15,103 nt of DNA from JBDLSY01 sp041170585 (lineage in GTDB: Bacteria; Pseudomonadota; Gammaproteobacteria; Burkholderiales; Burkholderiaceae_C), in assembly GCA_041170585.1 (NCBI GenBank), contig JBEDNN010000032.1, forward strand, positions 1 to 15,103, read 5' to 3'. The stretch's first letter is position 1. Each line of letters starts with the position of its first letter. The position numbers and the translations under genes are program-made. A model generated the notes under the pieces. The model did not search any database. It was not told the DNA's origin and was given only the letters and a program-made list of their open reading frames with translations. Positions 6,748 through 14,790 of the stretch are shown here, in pieces.

Positions 6748-7981
6748 TAGTATATTTTCTTGCTACGTATGCTTCTACTAAAGCCTGAAATTCAACGGCA
6801 ATATTGTTGCCCTTCAAAGTCACATACCGCTCACCATCAATAAAAACGGGGGCAATCGGAACTTCCCCTGTTCCAGGTAAAGAAATACCAATATCAGCAT
6901 GCTTACTTTCACCAGGACCATTCACAATGCAACCCATCACTGCAACTTGCATTGTTTCTACGCCAGGATACTGTGTTTTCCAAGCCGGCATAGCATGCCG
7001 TAAATAGGTTTGGATATCTTGTGCTAATTGCTGGAATACTGTCGAAGTGGTACGCCCACAGCCTGGACAAGCCACTACTTGCGGTGTAAATGCCCGCAAA
7101 CCCATCGTTTGTAAAATTTCTTGAGCGACAATCACTTCTTGTGTACGGTCGCCATTAGGTTCTGGTGTCAAAGAAATGCGTATCGTATTACCAATACCCT
7201 GCTGCAACAACACGGCTAAAGCAGCAGTTGAAGCGACAATCCCTTTACTTCCCATACCTGCTTCAGTTAAACCCAAATGAAGTGCATAATCACTGCGTTT
7301 AGCTAAATCTTGATACACTAAAATTAAATCTTGTACACGCGATACTTTACAAGATAAAATAATTTGATGCGAAGCAAGCCCTAAGCGATTAGCAGTTGCA
7401 GCTGAATCCAATGCAGAGACAATCAATGATTCACGCATAACCGTTTGCGCGTCCCAAGGGTTAGTACGTTGGCTATTTTCATCCATAAGACGTGCCAGTA
7501 CTACTTGGTCTAAACTGCCCCAATTAACCCCAATTCTAACCACCTTATCATACTGAACGGCTAATTCAATCATTTGAGCAAAGTTATCTTCACGTTTAGC
7601 AACAGAGCCTACGTTACCAGGATTAATACGGTACTTAGACAAAGCTTGTGCGCAAGCGGGTTCTGCTGCTAATAACTTATGCCCGTTATAGTGAAAATCG
7701 CCAATTAAGGGAACATTAATCCCCATTTTATCCAATTGGTCACGAATACGTGGTACAGCTTGTGCACTTTCAAGGTTATTTACAGTGATACGAACCAACT
7801 CGCTACCTGCTAAAGCTAATTCTTTAATCTGAATAGCCGTCGCAACGTAATCTGCGGTGTCTGTATTGGTCATACTCTGCACAACAATGGGTGCATCTCC
7901 GCCTAAACGAACAGTATGTTTTCCCCAGCGAATGTGTGCTTGTTGAGTCATAAAATTATTAATACATTTAAAGGCAGTCAT
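6740..7981 (-). CDS. ispG: 4-hydroxy-3-methylbut-2-en-1-yl diphosphate synthase (IspG/GcpE)
   Basis: IspG is the [4Fe-4S] enzyme that reductively opens the cyclic diphosphate MEcPP to HMBPP, the penultimate step of the MEP isoprenoid pathway. The 413-residue protein aligns across its length with betaproteobacterial IspG: GGDAPIVVQSMTNTDT (28-43), GDFHYNGH (94-101), KYRINPGNVG (116-125), GVNWGSLD (151-158), HLGLTEAGMGSKGIV (235-249). The cluster ligands are Cys305 and Cys308 (CPGCGRTTS), Cys351 (GCIVNGPGES) and Glu358. E. coli IspG is about 372 residues, so this is the longer type. ATG 7981 is listed, but Met11 (ATG at 7951) also starts a good protein and neither has a clear Shine-Dalgarno sequence. 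It is the last gene of the minus-strand cluster, 38 bp after rodZ. hisS, which commonly follows ispG, is absent. Confidence 0.97.
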   Translation of the reverse strand: MTAFKCINNFMTQQAHIRWGKHTVRLGGDAPIVVQSMTNTDTADYVATAIQIKELALAGSELVRITVNNLESAQAVPRIRDQLDKMGINVPLIGDFHYNGHKLLAAEPACAQALSKYRINPGNVGSVAKREDNFAQMIELAVQYDKVVRIGVNWGSLDQVVLARLMDENSQRTNPWDAQTVMRESLIVSALDSAATANRLGLASHQIILSCKVSRVQDLILVYQDLAKRSDYALHLGLTEAGMGSKGIVASTAALAVLLQQGIGNTIRISLTPEPNGDRTQEVIVAQEILQTMGLRAFTPQVVACPGCGRTTSTVFQQLAQDIQTYLRHAMPAWKTQYPGVETMQVAVMGCIVNGPGESKHADIGISLPGTGEVPIAPVFIDGERYVTLKGNNIAVEFQALVEAYVARKYTIK

Positions 7982-7990
7982 TAATATTTA

Positions 7991-8016
7991 TTTGTCTTAT
8001 TTGTCTTATTTGTTTA
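7991..8016. repeat. Tandem array, 9-bp unit TTTGTCTTA, about 2.7 copies
   Basis: Two exact copies (7991-7999, 8000-8008) and a degenerate third (TTTGTTTAT) occupy most of the 38-bp gap between the rodZ stop and the ispG start. It would be transcribed within the cluster as part of the ispG ribosome-loading region. Confidence 0.85.
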
Positions 8017-8019
8017 TTT

Positions 8020-9027
8020 TTAAGGGATACTAATTGAAGCAACACCCAATTTAATACTACTAGACAAGTCATAAGCTATACCGTCTACAGTAAGCTTAAC
8101 ATTATCAGCTGCACCAATTATTACTTTTAACGGTGAATGACCTACCACTGTTTGTATAGTACCTGCTTGCTGCTCACCAATGAATAATACCTCTTTATTA
8201 AAATTAGATACTTTAATCCAAGAGGTATCAATCAATGAAAACTTTAAGGTACGCATAGCCGAAGTAGTAGGCATTTGTATACCCGTTTTAATATCATTAA
8301 AATTTTTAGTTAATTGCTTATTAATAATAGCTATATTGGGCTGTACTGGCTGTATTTTAGAAATTATAATATTTTTTGATATATCTGAATGAGTTATTAT
8401 ATTAGAGGCATCAGTTTCAAGCCTATTTAATATAGGTATATGATTAAGCATTGTTTTAAATTCATGAAACCATAAAGCACGTTCCCAAAACATTAAAAAA
8501 ACAAACGTTAGCATAATAAATAATGCTGCCATTTTGATATAAAATGATATTGACAATGAGCTATCTTCAAACGAAATAATGGGCAAATTATTACCCCCTA
8601 AATTTGATAGCAAGGGGGGAGTATCACCTGATTTATTTAAAGAGTAATCAGTATGAGCATGCGAAATAGAATTTTTAGTTATACTTGGCGACTGACTATA
8701 CTCAGTTTTATTTTGATACAGTGCTAGTTCAAATTGTGCAATATAAGGTGCAGCATCAACATTTAAATAACGGGTATAGTTGCGTAAAAAACCTCTAGCA
8801 TAAGCAGCATTAGGTAAACTATTGCAGTCATTGGCTTCTAAAGCACGTATTTGTGCGGGGCTTAGGCGTAAATGCCGCGCAACTAGCTCAATAGTTTCAT
8901 TTTTATTTTGACGCAATAATTTTAAACTAGGTAATCCAAACGAAGTTAATTTATCATCAATTAGACTGGCCTTTGTATCCTGATGAGTATTATTATTTAT
9001 AAGAGTAATATCTGATAAATTATTCAT
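8020..9027 (-). CDS. rodZ: RodZ-like cytoskeletal membrane protein (HTH + TM + DUF4115)
   Basis: RodZ links the MreB cytoskeleton to the cell-wall elongation machinery. The 335-residue protein has the family layout: a cytoplasmic Xre-type helix-turn-helix at about 30-90 (LKLLRQNKNETIELVARHLRLSPAQIRALE split over helices, then LPNAAYARGFLRNYTRYLNVD), a low-complexity linker, one transmembrane helix at 161-181, a polar periplasmic stretch, and a C-terminal DUF4115 beta domain at 259-332. The frame is open to an ATG at 9078, but ATG 9027 is chosen because it overlaps the pilW stop in ATGAATAA and is preceded by AAGG. This implies translational coupling to pilW. Sequence conservation outside the HTH and DUF4115 is low, as usual. 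Position between pilW and ispG is the standard betaproteobacterial one. Confidence 0.88.
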   Translation of the reverse strand: MNNLSDITLINNNTHQDTKASLIDDKLTSFGLPSLKLLRQNKNETIELVARHLRLSPAQIRALEANDCNSLPNAAYARGFLRNYTRYLNVDAAPYIAQFELALYQNKTEYSQSPSITKNSISHAHTDYSLNKSGDTPPLLSNLGGNNLPIISFEDSSLSISFYIKMAALFIMLTFVFLMFWERALWFHEFKTMLNHIPILNRLETDASNIITHSDISKNIIISKIQPVQPNIAIINKQLTKNFNDIKTGIQMPTTSAMRTLKFSLIDTSWIKVSNFNKEVLFIGEQQAGTIQTVVGHSPLKVIIGAADNVKLTVDGIAYDLSSSIKLGVASISIP

Positions 9028-9895
9028 CAAAGCGACCTTGAATATATAAAGACCATTCTGGCGATGTAATAAAATCATCTTTTAATAGCTGAACAAGTTG
9101 CGCTAAAGCAATAGAATCATTAGATTTTTTAGATACTTTTATACCTAACCAAACAGCATCTGCTGTTGGTTTAGTCCCCGACAATACTTTGCGTATATAC
9201 GCTGTAGCACGGGCTAAATCACCCATTTTTAAATACAACGATGCCAAATGATAATTTAGTACTGTAGGATTATTGTCTACGGCTTGCGCACGTAAAAAGT
9301 ATTTTTCAGCTTGAGTGTAATTAGCAGCTTTTGTAGCACAAATACCTGCATTCAACAATGGTTTAGACGGTGTTGCATAAAATGGCGTAGCAGCAGCTTT
9401 ATCAAAATAGCTAAATGCTTGTGCTGAACGGCTACTCTGACACAAAAACCAACCATAGGTGTTATTTGCATCAGCATCAGCAGGGTTCAAAGCCAAAGCC
9501 ATTTTAAAACTTGCATCGGCAGGTGTATTTTGATTCGCTTCCATCAATATTAAACCTTTCAAAACATGTGCATCTGAAAAACTAGGATCAGCCGATAGTG
9601 CATTGTTTACCTCATCTAACGCAATTTTACTTTGACGCGACTGAAAATAATTAGCCGCTAATTCTAAGCGAATTTTTGCACGGCGACGAATATCAGATTC
9701 TTCAGTGTTACCTGGTCTATCAAACCGCCCTGTGTTAAATGCTGCTGTAACGGGTCTATTATCAGACGTATTAACAATACGTCGGTCAGATACTACACTC
9801 ACACAAGACATTAGCATCGGTATAAATAGTATTTGAATACTATAACGACTAATTAATGAAAGTGAAATTGGGTGAGAACTTTTATTTTTTTTCAT
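9020..9895 (-). CDS. pilW: Type IV pilus biogenesis lipoprotein PilW/PilF (TPR)
   Basis: The 291-residue product is an outer-membrane lipoprotein of the PilF/PilW family, which helps the secretin PilQ assemble and so supports type IV pili. The N-terminus has basic residues, a hydrophobic segment and a lipobox LMSC with the lipidated Cys31. From about 70 to 245 there are consecutive tetratricopeptide repeats, for example RAKIRLELAANYF, ALNPADADANNTYGWFLC, AEKYFLRAQAVDNNP and LNYHLASLYLKMGDLARA. Order rlmN-pilW-rodZ-ispG is a conserved block, which makes this specific rather than a generic TPR protein. The start ATG lacks an evident Shine-Dalgarno sequence; the alternative of a later Met would remove the signal sequence. 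The last 8 bp overlap the rodZ start. It is the only pilus gene in the window. Confidence 0.9.
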   Translation of the reverse strand: MKKNKSSHPISLSLISRYSIQILFIPMLMSCVSVVSDRRIVNTSDNRPVTAAFNTGRFDRPGNTEESDIRRRAKIRLELAANYFQSRQSKIALDEVNNALSADPSFSDAHVLKGLILMEANQNTPADASFKMALALNPADADANNTYGWFLCQSSRSAQAFSYFDKAAATPFYATPSKPLLNAGICATKAANYTQAEKYFLRAQAVDNNPTVLNYHLASLYLKMGDLARATAYIRKVLSGTKPTADAVWLGIKVSKKSNDSIALAQLVQLLKDDFITSPEWSLYIQGRFDE

Positions 9896-10131
9896 AAAGT
9901 ATTATTTATATATGTATGTATATATGTATGTATTTTTACATTATTTATATTTATATTTATATTTATATTTATTTTTTATATTATATAAATTGTTTTTTAG
10001 GTAATGTTCAAATAGCACTGATACAAGAAATTTAATAATTAAGAAGTAATTAATAAAATCAATAAGACAATATACCAACATAAATATTGTAAAAGTTATA
10101 ATTTAACATTACCGTTTTTTACTATTTTAAT
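9896..10131. other. AT-rich gap between pilW and rlmN
   Basis: A 236-bp gap with no open frame of note. Its left third is filled by the two tandem arrays listed separately; the rest is AT-rich without a clear hairpin. The length of the gap suggests that pilW has its own promoter rather than relying on rlmN read-through. Confidence 0.5.
9907..9972. repeat. Two adjacent tandem arrays: 12-bp x2 and 6-bp TTTATA x4.7
   Basis: TATATATGTATG occurs twice perfectly (9907-9930). After a 13-bp spacer, TTTATA is repeated four times plus four bases (9944-9972). Both lie just upstream of the pilW start codon on the minus strand. Confidence 0.9.
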
Positions 10132-11322
10132 TTATTTACTATCTAACCAATAAATAGGTTGGGTATCTTTTTTAAAATCACCCTCTGTTTTTGACAATGT
10201 ATCACCTGCTTTTCTACTTAATCTATTTTTAACTTCACCCGCTAATTGTCCGCACGCTGCATCAATATCATCACCACGCGTTTTTCGCACAGTTACAGTA
10301 ACACCCGCCTCGTGTAAAATATTAGCAAAACGTTTAATTTGTCCATCGCTAGAACGCTTTAAACCAGACGATTGATACGGATTAAAAGGTATTAAATTAA
10401 ATTTACACGGCAATTGTTTAGCAATTTTAATTAAATCTTTGGCGTGTTCATCTCTGTCATTAATATACGCCAGCATAACATATTCAAAAGTAATAAAATC
10501 ACGCGGTGCAGCAGATAGGTAACGTTCGCAAGCCGCTAACAACTCTTTTAACGGATATTTTTTGTTTAAAGGCACTAATTCATCACGCAACGCATCAGTC
10601 GGTGCATGCAAAGATACTGCCAAAGCCGTAGGGCAATCTTGACGCAATCTATCCATCATTGGCACTACACCTGAAGTACTCACCGTTACACGGCGACGCG
10701 ATAAACCATAAGCATGATCATCTAACATCAACCTTAGTGCGGGTAGCAATTGATCATAATTCAATAAAGGCTCGCCCATACCCATCATCACTACATTGGT
10801 GATAATTTTTCCACGGTCTAGTGACACCCCTTTTATTTGCGCCTCACGGCGTAAAGTGTGTTCAGCCATCCATAATTGTGTCACAATTTCAGCAGTGGTT
10901 AAATTACGCGAAAACCCTTGTGCACCTGTACTACAAAAACGGCAATTAACCGCACACCCTGCTTGGCTAGAGATACACAAAGTGCCTCTATCAGATTCAG
11001 GAATATACACGGTTTCAATGGCATTTTGCTGCCCAACATCTAACAACCATTTTTGCGTACCATCAACACTACGATAATGGTTATTAATTGGCAACGCCAT
11101 AACCTCGCCTTGCTCTGCCACAATAGCACGCAAACTTTTAGCAAGGTCTGTCATTTTTTCAGGACTTGATTCGCCCCGCTGGTGAATCCAACGCAACAAT
11201 TGCTGCGCACGAAAGGCTTTTTCACCACGGTTTGCACACCAGTCTAATAAAGCAATGCGGTCTAAACCTAACAAAGCAGTCTTAGCTAAATTATAACTTG
11301 ACGAATCAAACGGTTCTAGCAT
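10132..11322 (-). CDS. rlmN: 23S rRNA (A2503-C2)/tRNA (A37-C2) methyltransferase RlmN
   Basis: RlmN is a dual-specificity radical-SAM enzyme that methylates C2 of A2503 in 23S rRNA and A37 of some tRNAs. The 396-residue protein carries the radical-SAM cluster motif CAVNCRFC (Cys123, Cys127, Cys130), preceded by LCISSQAG with Cys116, ETVYIPE with Glu103, and MMGMGEPLLNYD at 179-190. Cys357 in the AACGQL segment corresponds to the mechanistic methyl-carrying cysteine, so the enzyme should be active. The N-terminal domain (about 14-80) and the STSGVVP and SLHAPTDALRDELVP blocks fit RlmN. The C-terminal 30 residues are polar and not conserved. RlmN is preferred over Cfr because of its housekeeping context beside ndk and pilW. 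The ATG at 11322 gives the usual N-terminal length. Confidence 0.96.
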   Translation of the reverse strand: MLEPFDSSSYNLAKTALLGLDRIALLDWCANRGEKAFRAQQLLRWIHQRGESSPEKMTDLAKSLRAIVAEQGEVMALPINNHYRSVDGTQKWLLDVGQQNAIETVYIPESDRGTLCISSQAGCAVNCRFCSTGAQGFSRNLTTAEIVTQLWMAEHTLRREAQIKGVSLDRGKIITNVVMMGMGEPLLNYDQLLPALRLMLDDHAYGLSRRRVTVSTSGVVPMMDRLRQDCPTALAVSLHAPTDALRDELVPLNKKYPLKELLAACERYLSAAPRDFITFEYVMLAYINDRDEHAKDLIKIAKQLPCKFNLIPFNPYQSSGLKRSSDGQIKRFANILHEAGVTVTVRKTRGDDIDAACGQLAGEVKNRLSRKAGDTLSKTEGDFKKDTQPIYWLDSK

Positions 11323-11651
11323 AATTGGCTTATACGCTGTAATATGTGGCTGATATTAAATACTTATTTATTTATTTAGTATTTATAAGTATATTTATAA
11401 GTATATTTATAGATATATTATTATAGGTATTAATAGTTAGTATTTAATATTTGATACTTACCATTCAGAAAACTACTAAACACAATAACACTTTTAAATA
11501 TGTGTAGTTGTATTTAGTAATTACTAATGACCATTGATAGCTATTAATGAATAGTAATAAATTTAAAATATCGTTGATATTAATGAATATTAATGATATT
11601 TGGTTTAATACTTTTCAGATTAATAGTTAATTAATTAATTTAATTAAAATA
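11323..11651. other. Long AT-rich gap between ndk and rlmN with short repeats
   Basis: This 329-bp gap has no credible gene on either strand. It holds a TATT run near 11363-11378, a 12-bp tandem repeat (ATTTATAAGTAT, two copies plus a partial one, 11381-11413), and several near-copies of TTAATGAATA-like strings around 11544-11600. I see no GC-rich terminator for ndk and no RNA gene. The promoter of rlmN on the minus strand probably lies in its left part. Confidence 0.5.
11381..11413. repeat. Tandem repeat, 12-bp unit ATTTATAAGTAT
   Basis: Two full copies and most of a third are visible, upstream of rlmN on the minus strand. Same style of local array as in other gaps, but with its own unit. 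Confidence 0.8.
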
Positions 11652-12074
11652 TTAATCGTAGACATTCATTGCAGGAAAAAAGAAAGCAATTTCATTGGCT
11701 GCATTTTCTAATGAATCAGAACCATGAACCGCATTGGCATCAATACTGTCTGCAAAATCAGCACGAATAGTACCTTTTGCCGCGTCTTTTGGATTGGTTG
11801 CCCCCATTAAATCACGGTTAATTTGCATGGCATTTTCACCTTGCAAGCACTGAACCATAACAGGACCAGAAATCATGAACTCAACCAAATCTTTAAAAAA
11901 TGGACGTGCGGCATGGACTGCATAGAACGATTCTGCTTCATTACGCGATAAATGTACCATACGGGCAGCAATTACTTTTAAACCAGCCGTTTCAAAACGA
12001 GTATAAATGTGACCGATTACATTTTTTGCAACAGCATCAGGCTTAATAATAGATAAGGTACGTTCAATTGCCAT
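11652..12074 (-). CDS. ndk: Nucleoside diphosphate kinase
   Basis: Ndk balances nucleoside triphosphate pools by moving the gamma-phosphate of ATP to NDPs through a phosphohistidine. The 140-residue length is typical. MAIERTLSIIKPDAV at the N-terminus, RPFFKDLVEFMISGP at 57-71, the nucleotide-binding region around NRDLMGATNP, and the active-site NAVHGSDS with His117 are all present. The ATG at 12074 is preceded by AGGA with a 6-base gap (complement of 12080-12083), a good ribosome binding site. ndk opens the conserved housekeeping run that continues with rlmN, pilW, rodZ and ispG. The 170-bp gap from the upstream TonB receptor suggests that ndk has its own promoter. Confidence 0.98.
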   Translation of the reverse strand: MAIERTLSIIKPDAVAKNVIGHIYTRFETAGLKVIAARMVHLSRNEAESFYAVHAARPFFKDLVEFMISGPVMVQCLQGENAMQINRDLMGATNPKDAAKGTIRADFADSIDANAVHGSDSLENAANEIAFFFPAMNVYD

Positions 12075-12103
12075 AAAAATCCTAGTGAGTTAAATTAAAA
12101 AAT

Positions 12104-12127
12104 AAAAATAAAGATAAAAATAAAGAT
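12104..12127. repeat. Tandem repeat, 12-bp unit AAAAATAAAGAT, 2 copies
   Basis: Two perfect copies lie 30 bp upstream of the ndk start codon, in its 5' leader or promoter on the minus strand. Confidence 0.8.
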
Positions 12128-12183
12128 AAACTAAAAATAATAATTATAAACAAAATAATTAAACATCTAATATTTTACGATGC

Positions 12184-12206
12184 AATATGGCAATGTGCCA
12201 ATATTA
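12184..12206 (-). other. Small hairpin downstream of the TonB receptor gene
   Basis: On the minus strand AATATTGGCA and TGCCATATT can pair around a CAT loop with one bulged base. It lies 39-61 bp after the receptor stop codon, so it could help end that transcript, but no U-run follows and intrinsic termination is doubtful. Confidence 0.3.
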
Positions 12207-12226
12207 ATCAATATTAATCAATATTA
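12200..12226. repeat. Tandem repeat, 10-bp unit AATATTAATC, about 2.6 copies
   Basis: Two perfect copies and a partial third, immediately downstream of the TonB-dependent receptor gene in its 3' untranslated region. Confidence 0.8.
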
Positions 12227-12244
12227 GCTAAGTATATTTTAAAT

Positions 12245-14527
12245 TTAAAATGCTACATTTAAACTTAAGCGTACAGTGCGTGAAGCCTGCGGCACTAAAT
12301 AAACATGCCCGTAAAGCGTAGGCGACTCTCTAAAAAATTGCTTATTTAAAAGATTATCTATATCCAAAGCCCACGTTGCCTTTTGATTAAAAACAAGCGT
12401 TTTATAACTTAAACCCGCATCTAAACGTTTCCAACCCGGTATATTGACTGTAGCGGTGTTACCAATTAAAGCAGCACGACTGCCTTCATACGACACCGCA
12501 GCCCGTGCTGTTAAACCATTAATATCAGGAAAACGATAAGCAATATTAGCCCGTATAACTTGCTTAGGCACATTGACAGGGGCTTGACCATTCAATTCAG
12601 GACGATTTATTACACCACTTATTTTGGCATGGGTATGTGCAAATGACCCGCCCAAATCCCAAGCACCCATTGTGGTTTGAGTCGCAAACTCAAACCCTTG
12701 ATGTGTTTGCTTACCATCTAAAACATATAAACTGCCTGTGTCTAGCACAAAAGGCCGACTCGTATTAAATACTGCTGCACTCCACGTGATATTTTTATCC
12801 GTTAATTTAAAGCCTAGCTCACTTTGCTGACTGCGTACAGTGGCTAAATATTGCCCACGTGCCGTACCGTAATCTGATTTATTGGGTACTATATTTGACT
12901 CTGTGCCTTGACCATGGCTTACATAAGCCATTAAATTAGGTAATACCGCATAACTGATGGCAGCCCAAGGCGTGGTAAAGCTTTCAGTATTATTGACTGA
13001 TGATTGTTTACGCATCGTATTGGTGTTTAAGCGTGTATGACGCAGCCCTAGCCAAGTTGTCCAGCGTGAACTCAACTCTACTGTATCGCTGATTGATAAC
13101 TCGGTTGTTTTAGTATCGCGGTTGGTATAAGCATACGTTAAACTGGGGTCGGCAGCCAATATTGTAGGTGTATTAAAATGAGTTGTCCCTACAAAATTAT
13201 AAGCCCCTGTGTTACCCCGTTCATCATAATGGCTACGTAAAATAGTAGCATTAATTAAATGCTTAATAGTACCTGTTTTAATAGTCCCAGATAAGCCTAA
13301 CTGCCCTACAGTTATTTTGCGACGCTCATTAAAGCTACTAAAATCATATAAGTCATAATTACCGTTTGGGCAATAGGTATTAAAATAATAATCACCCGAT
13401 ATATCGCTACACCCATACGGAAAAGCCGCACGGTCATCTGATTTTAAGCGTTGTGTCATCAACTGGGCATTCCACCGCCAATTGCCTTGGGCTGCTGTAC
13501 CGATGGTTTGCTCAAATTTTAATGAACCCGTCGTGCCGTTTAATACAACTGGTAAACTCCATGGCTGATTATTAATATTTTTAATTGAATTGGCTTCAGG
13601 CAAACGATTGCCAAATAAACTTAAAGCAGGCACACTGATTTGACTATGGCGTGATGATTCTACTTCAAACGACAATAAACTATCAGGATTAACCCGCCAA
13701 TCTAAAGCAACCGCTAATAAACTACTTTTACCATTTGTATTGTCTGTCGGTGTATTGAGCTTATCAACCGCTGCATTGATGCGCATACCAAATTCTTTGA
13801 CATTCAAACCATTTTTACCTGCCCGTCCAAAACGGCGATTAATATCAAATGCTACACCTGCATTATCTGCACTGCCTAACTCTAAAGTAAGCTGCTGACT
13901 GTCTTCATTTATGGGACGTTTTACAACATAATTAACTAAACCTGCTGGGCTACTAGTGCCTGACTGAATACCACTTGTGCCTTTTAATATCTCTACACGC
14001 TCTTTATTATTTAAAGCAATAGCCGTTTCGGCATTAATCGGTAAACCATCACGGCGGTAGTTAAACTTATTGTCTAAAACAAAGCCACGTATGGTTGCAT
14101 AATCATAATAGCCCGTTACGTTATAGGCATCGGTAATAGCCGCATCAGTTATATTTAAATCGGCTAATCGTTTTGCACTTAATGACTGTATTTGCTGATG
14201 ATTAATCGCTTGAATACTCATTGGTATGCTGCTTAATGGCGTATTCAAAAACCCAGATATTTCAACGGCAGGATTATTATTTATGAGTGGATTTATATTT
14301 GTTAATGAATTAGAAACAGGCTCATTACTTGATTTATCTGACACATCTGCCTCATTACTCGCTGTTACAGTAACAGTCGGTAGTTCCACTAAAGGTTCAG
14401 GCATAGCGGTTTGTGCCAATACAGGCGTTACCAAAGTCAAACAAATTGCGTGGGCAATAGCCGTACGCTTAAATTGCTTATTAAGCATTAAAAAAGTTAA
14501 ATTATTAGTTAAATTATTAAAAGTCAT
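12245..14527 (-). CDS. TonB-dependent outer-membrane receptor under TPP riboswitch control (putative thiamine or precursor uptake)
   Basis: The product is a 760-residue TonB-dependent receptor. A signal peptide ends near VLA/QT (residue 38); a TonB-box-like LPTVTVTAS lies at 49-57; the plug domain spans about 94-205 with TIRGFVLDN, the YRRDGLPI strand, and the ERVEILKGTSGIQSG...GLVNYVVKRP signature; a 22-strand barrel follows, with the late NIPGWKRLDAGLSYK and LDIDNLLNKQFF blocks and a C-terminal Phe (SLNVAF). By similarity it belongs to the siderophore-receptor-like group (FhuE/FpvA type), which says little about substrate. The TPP riboswitch about 80 bp upstream suggests thiamine, a thiamine phosphate or a pyrimidine/thiazole precursor. 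The listed ATG gives 13 extra residues before MLNKQFKRTAIAH; ATG at 14488 gives a more standard signal peptide, and neither has a clear Shine-Dalgarno sequence. No thiamine synthesis genes are visible nearby. Confidence 0.92.
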   Translation of the reverse strand: MTFNNLTNNLTFLMLNKQFKRTAIAHAICLTLVTPVLAQTAMPEPLVELPTVTVTASNEADVSDKSSNEPVSNSLTNINPLINNNPAVEISGFLNTPLSSIPMSIQAINHQQIQSLSAKRLADLNITDAAITDAYNVTGYYDYATIRGFVLDNKFNYRRDGLPINAETAIALNNKERVEILKGTSGIQSGTSSPAGLVNYVVKRPINEDSQQLTLELGSADNAGVAFDINRRFGRAGKNGLNVKEFGMRINAAVDKLNTPTDNTNGKSSLLAVALDWRVNPDSLLSFEVESSRHSQISVPALSLFGNRLPEANSIKNINNQPWSLPVVLNGTTGSLKFEQTIGTAAQGNWRWNAQLMTQRLKSDDRAAFPYGCSDISGDYYFNTYCPNGNYDLYDFSSFNERRKITVGQLGLSGTIKTGTIKHLINATILRSHYDERGNTGAYNFVGTTHFNTPTILAADPSLTYAYTNRDTKTTELSISDTVELSSRWTTWLGLRHTRLNTNTMRKQSSVNNTESFTTPWAAISYAVLPNLMAYVSHGQGTESNIVPNKSDYGTARGQYLATVRSQQSELGFKLTDKNITWSAAVFNTSRPFVLDTGSLYVLDGKQTHQGFEFATQTTMGAWDLGGSFAHTHAKISGVINRPELNGQAPVNVPKQVIRANIAYRFPDINGLTARAAVSYEGSRAALIGNTATVNIPGWKRLDAGLSYKTLVFNQKATWALDIDNLLNKQFFRESPTLYGHVYLVPQASRTVRLSLNVAF

Positions 14528-14548
14528 TATTAATATGAATAGTTTTTA

Positions 14549-14566
14549 TGTGTTTTAAAAAACACA
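14549..14566 (-). other. Perfect AT-rich hairpin in the receptor leader
   Basis: TGTGTTTT and AAAACACA form an inverted repeat separated by two bases, between the riboswitch and the start codon. In RNA perhaps 7 bp with a 4-base loop would form. No U-run follows on the minus strand, so it is not a classical terminator; it may be part of the expression platform. Confidence 0.4.
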
Positions 14567-14605
14567 GGGTGGCTTGTATTAAACGGCTTTTGAATCCGTA
14601 TTAAA

Positions 14606-14696
14606 AACCAGCTTTCCTGCGCGAGCATTACCTCAATCAGGTTCAAAGGGACTGTCTCAGTCGCAAAAAATAAATATGCAACACCCCTAGCGAATG
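14606..14696 (-). ncRNA. TPP riboswitch (THI element)
   Basis: Read on the minus strand the conserved THI-box blocks appear in the right order: GGGGTG (complement of 14682-14687), CTGAGA (14655-14660), CCCTTTGAACCTGAT (14636-14650), GGTAATGC (14625-14632) and GCGCAGGAAAGC (14611-14622). GCT at 14689-14691 pairs with AGC at 14611-14613 to start P1; its extension is weak, with U-G pairs. The P3 insert between GGGGTG and CTGAGA is short and AT-rich. This aptamer binds thiamine pyrophosphate and lowers expression of the downstream gene, here the TonB-dependent receptor. Control is probably at translation, since no intrinsic terminator is evident before the start codon. Confidence 0.95.
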
Positions 14697-14790
14697 TTTA
14701 TTTAAAATAAATATTTAAAAATAAAATAAATAAACACGTTATTTTAACTGCCTTACAATAATTAATTAATAATTAAATAATTAAATAATC

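Noticed and set aside
12236..12251. Perfect 16-bp palindrome of A and T across the receptor stop codon
   Set aside because: Its A/T-only stem is too weak for a terminator, and such palindromes are expected at this base composition.
12245..14527. Iron-regulated siderophore receptor
   Set aside because: The barrel and plug would allow it, but the regulatory element directly upstream is a TPP riboswitch, and I found no convincing Fur box or siderophore genes nearby.
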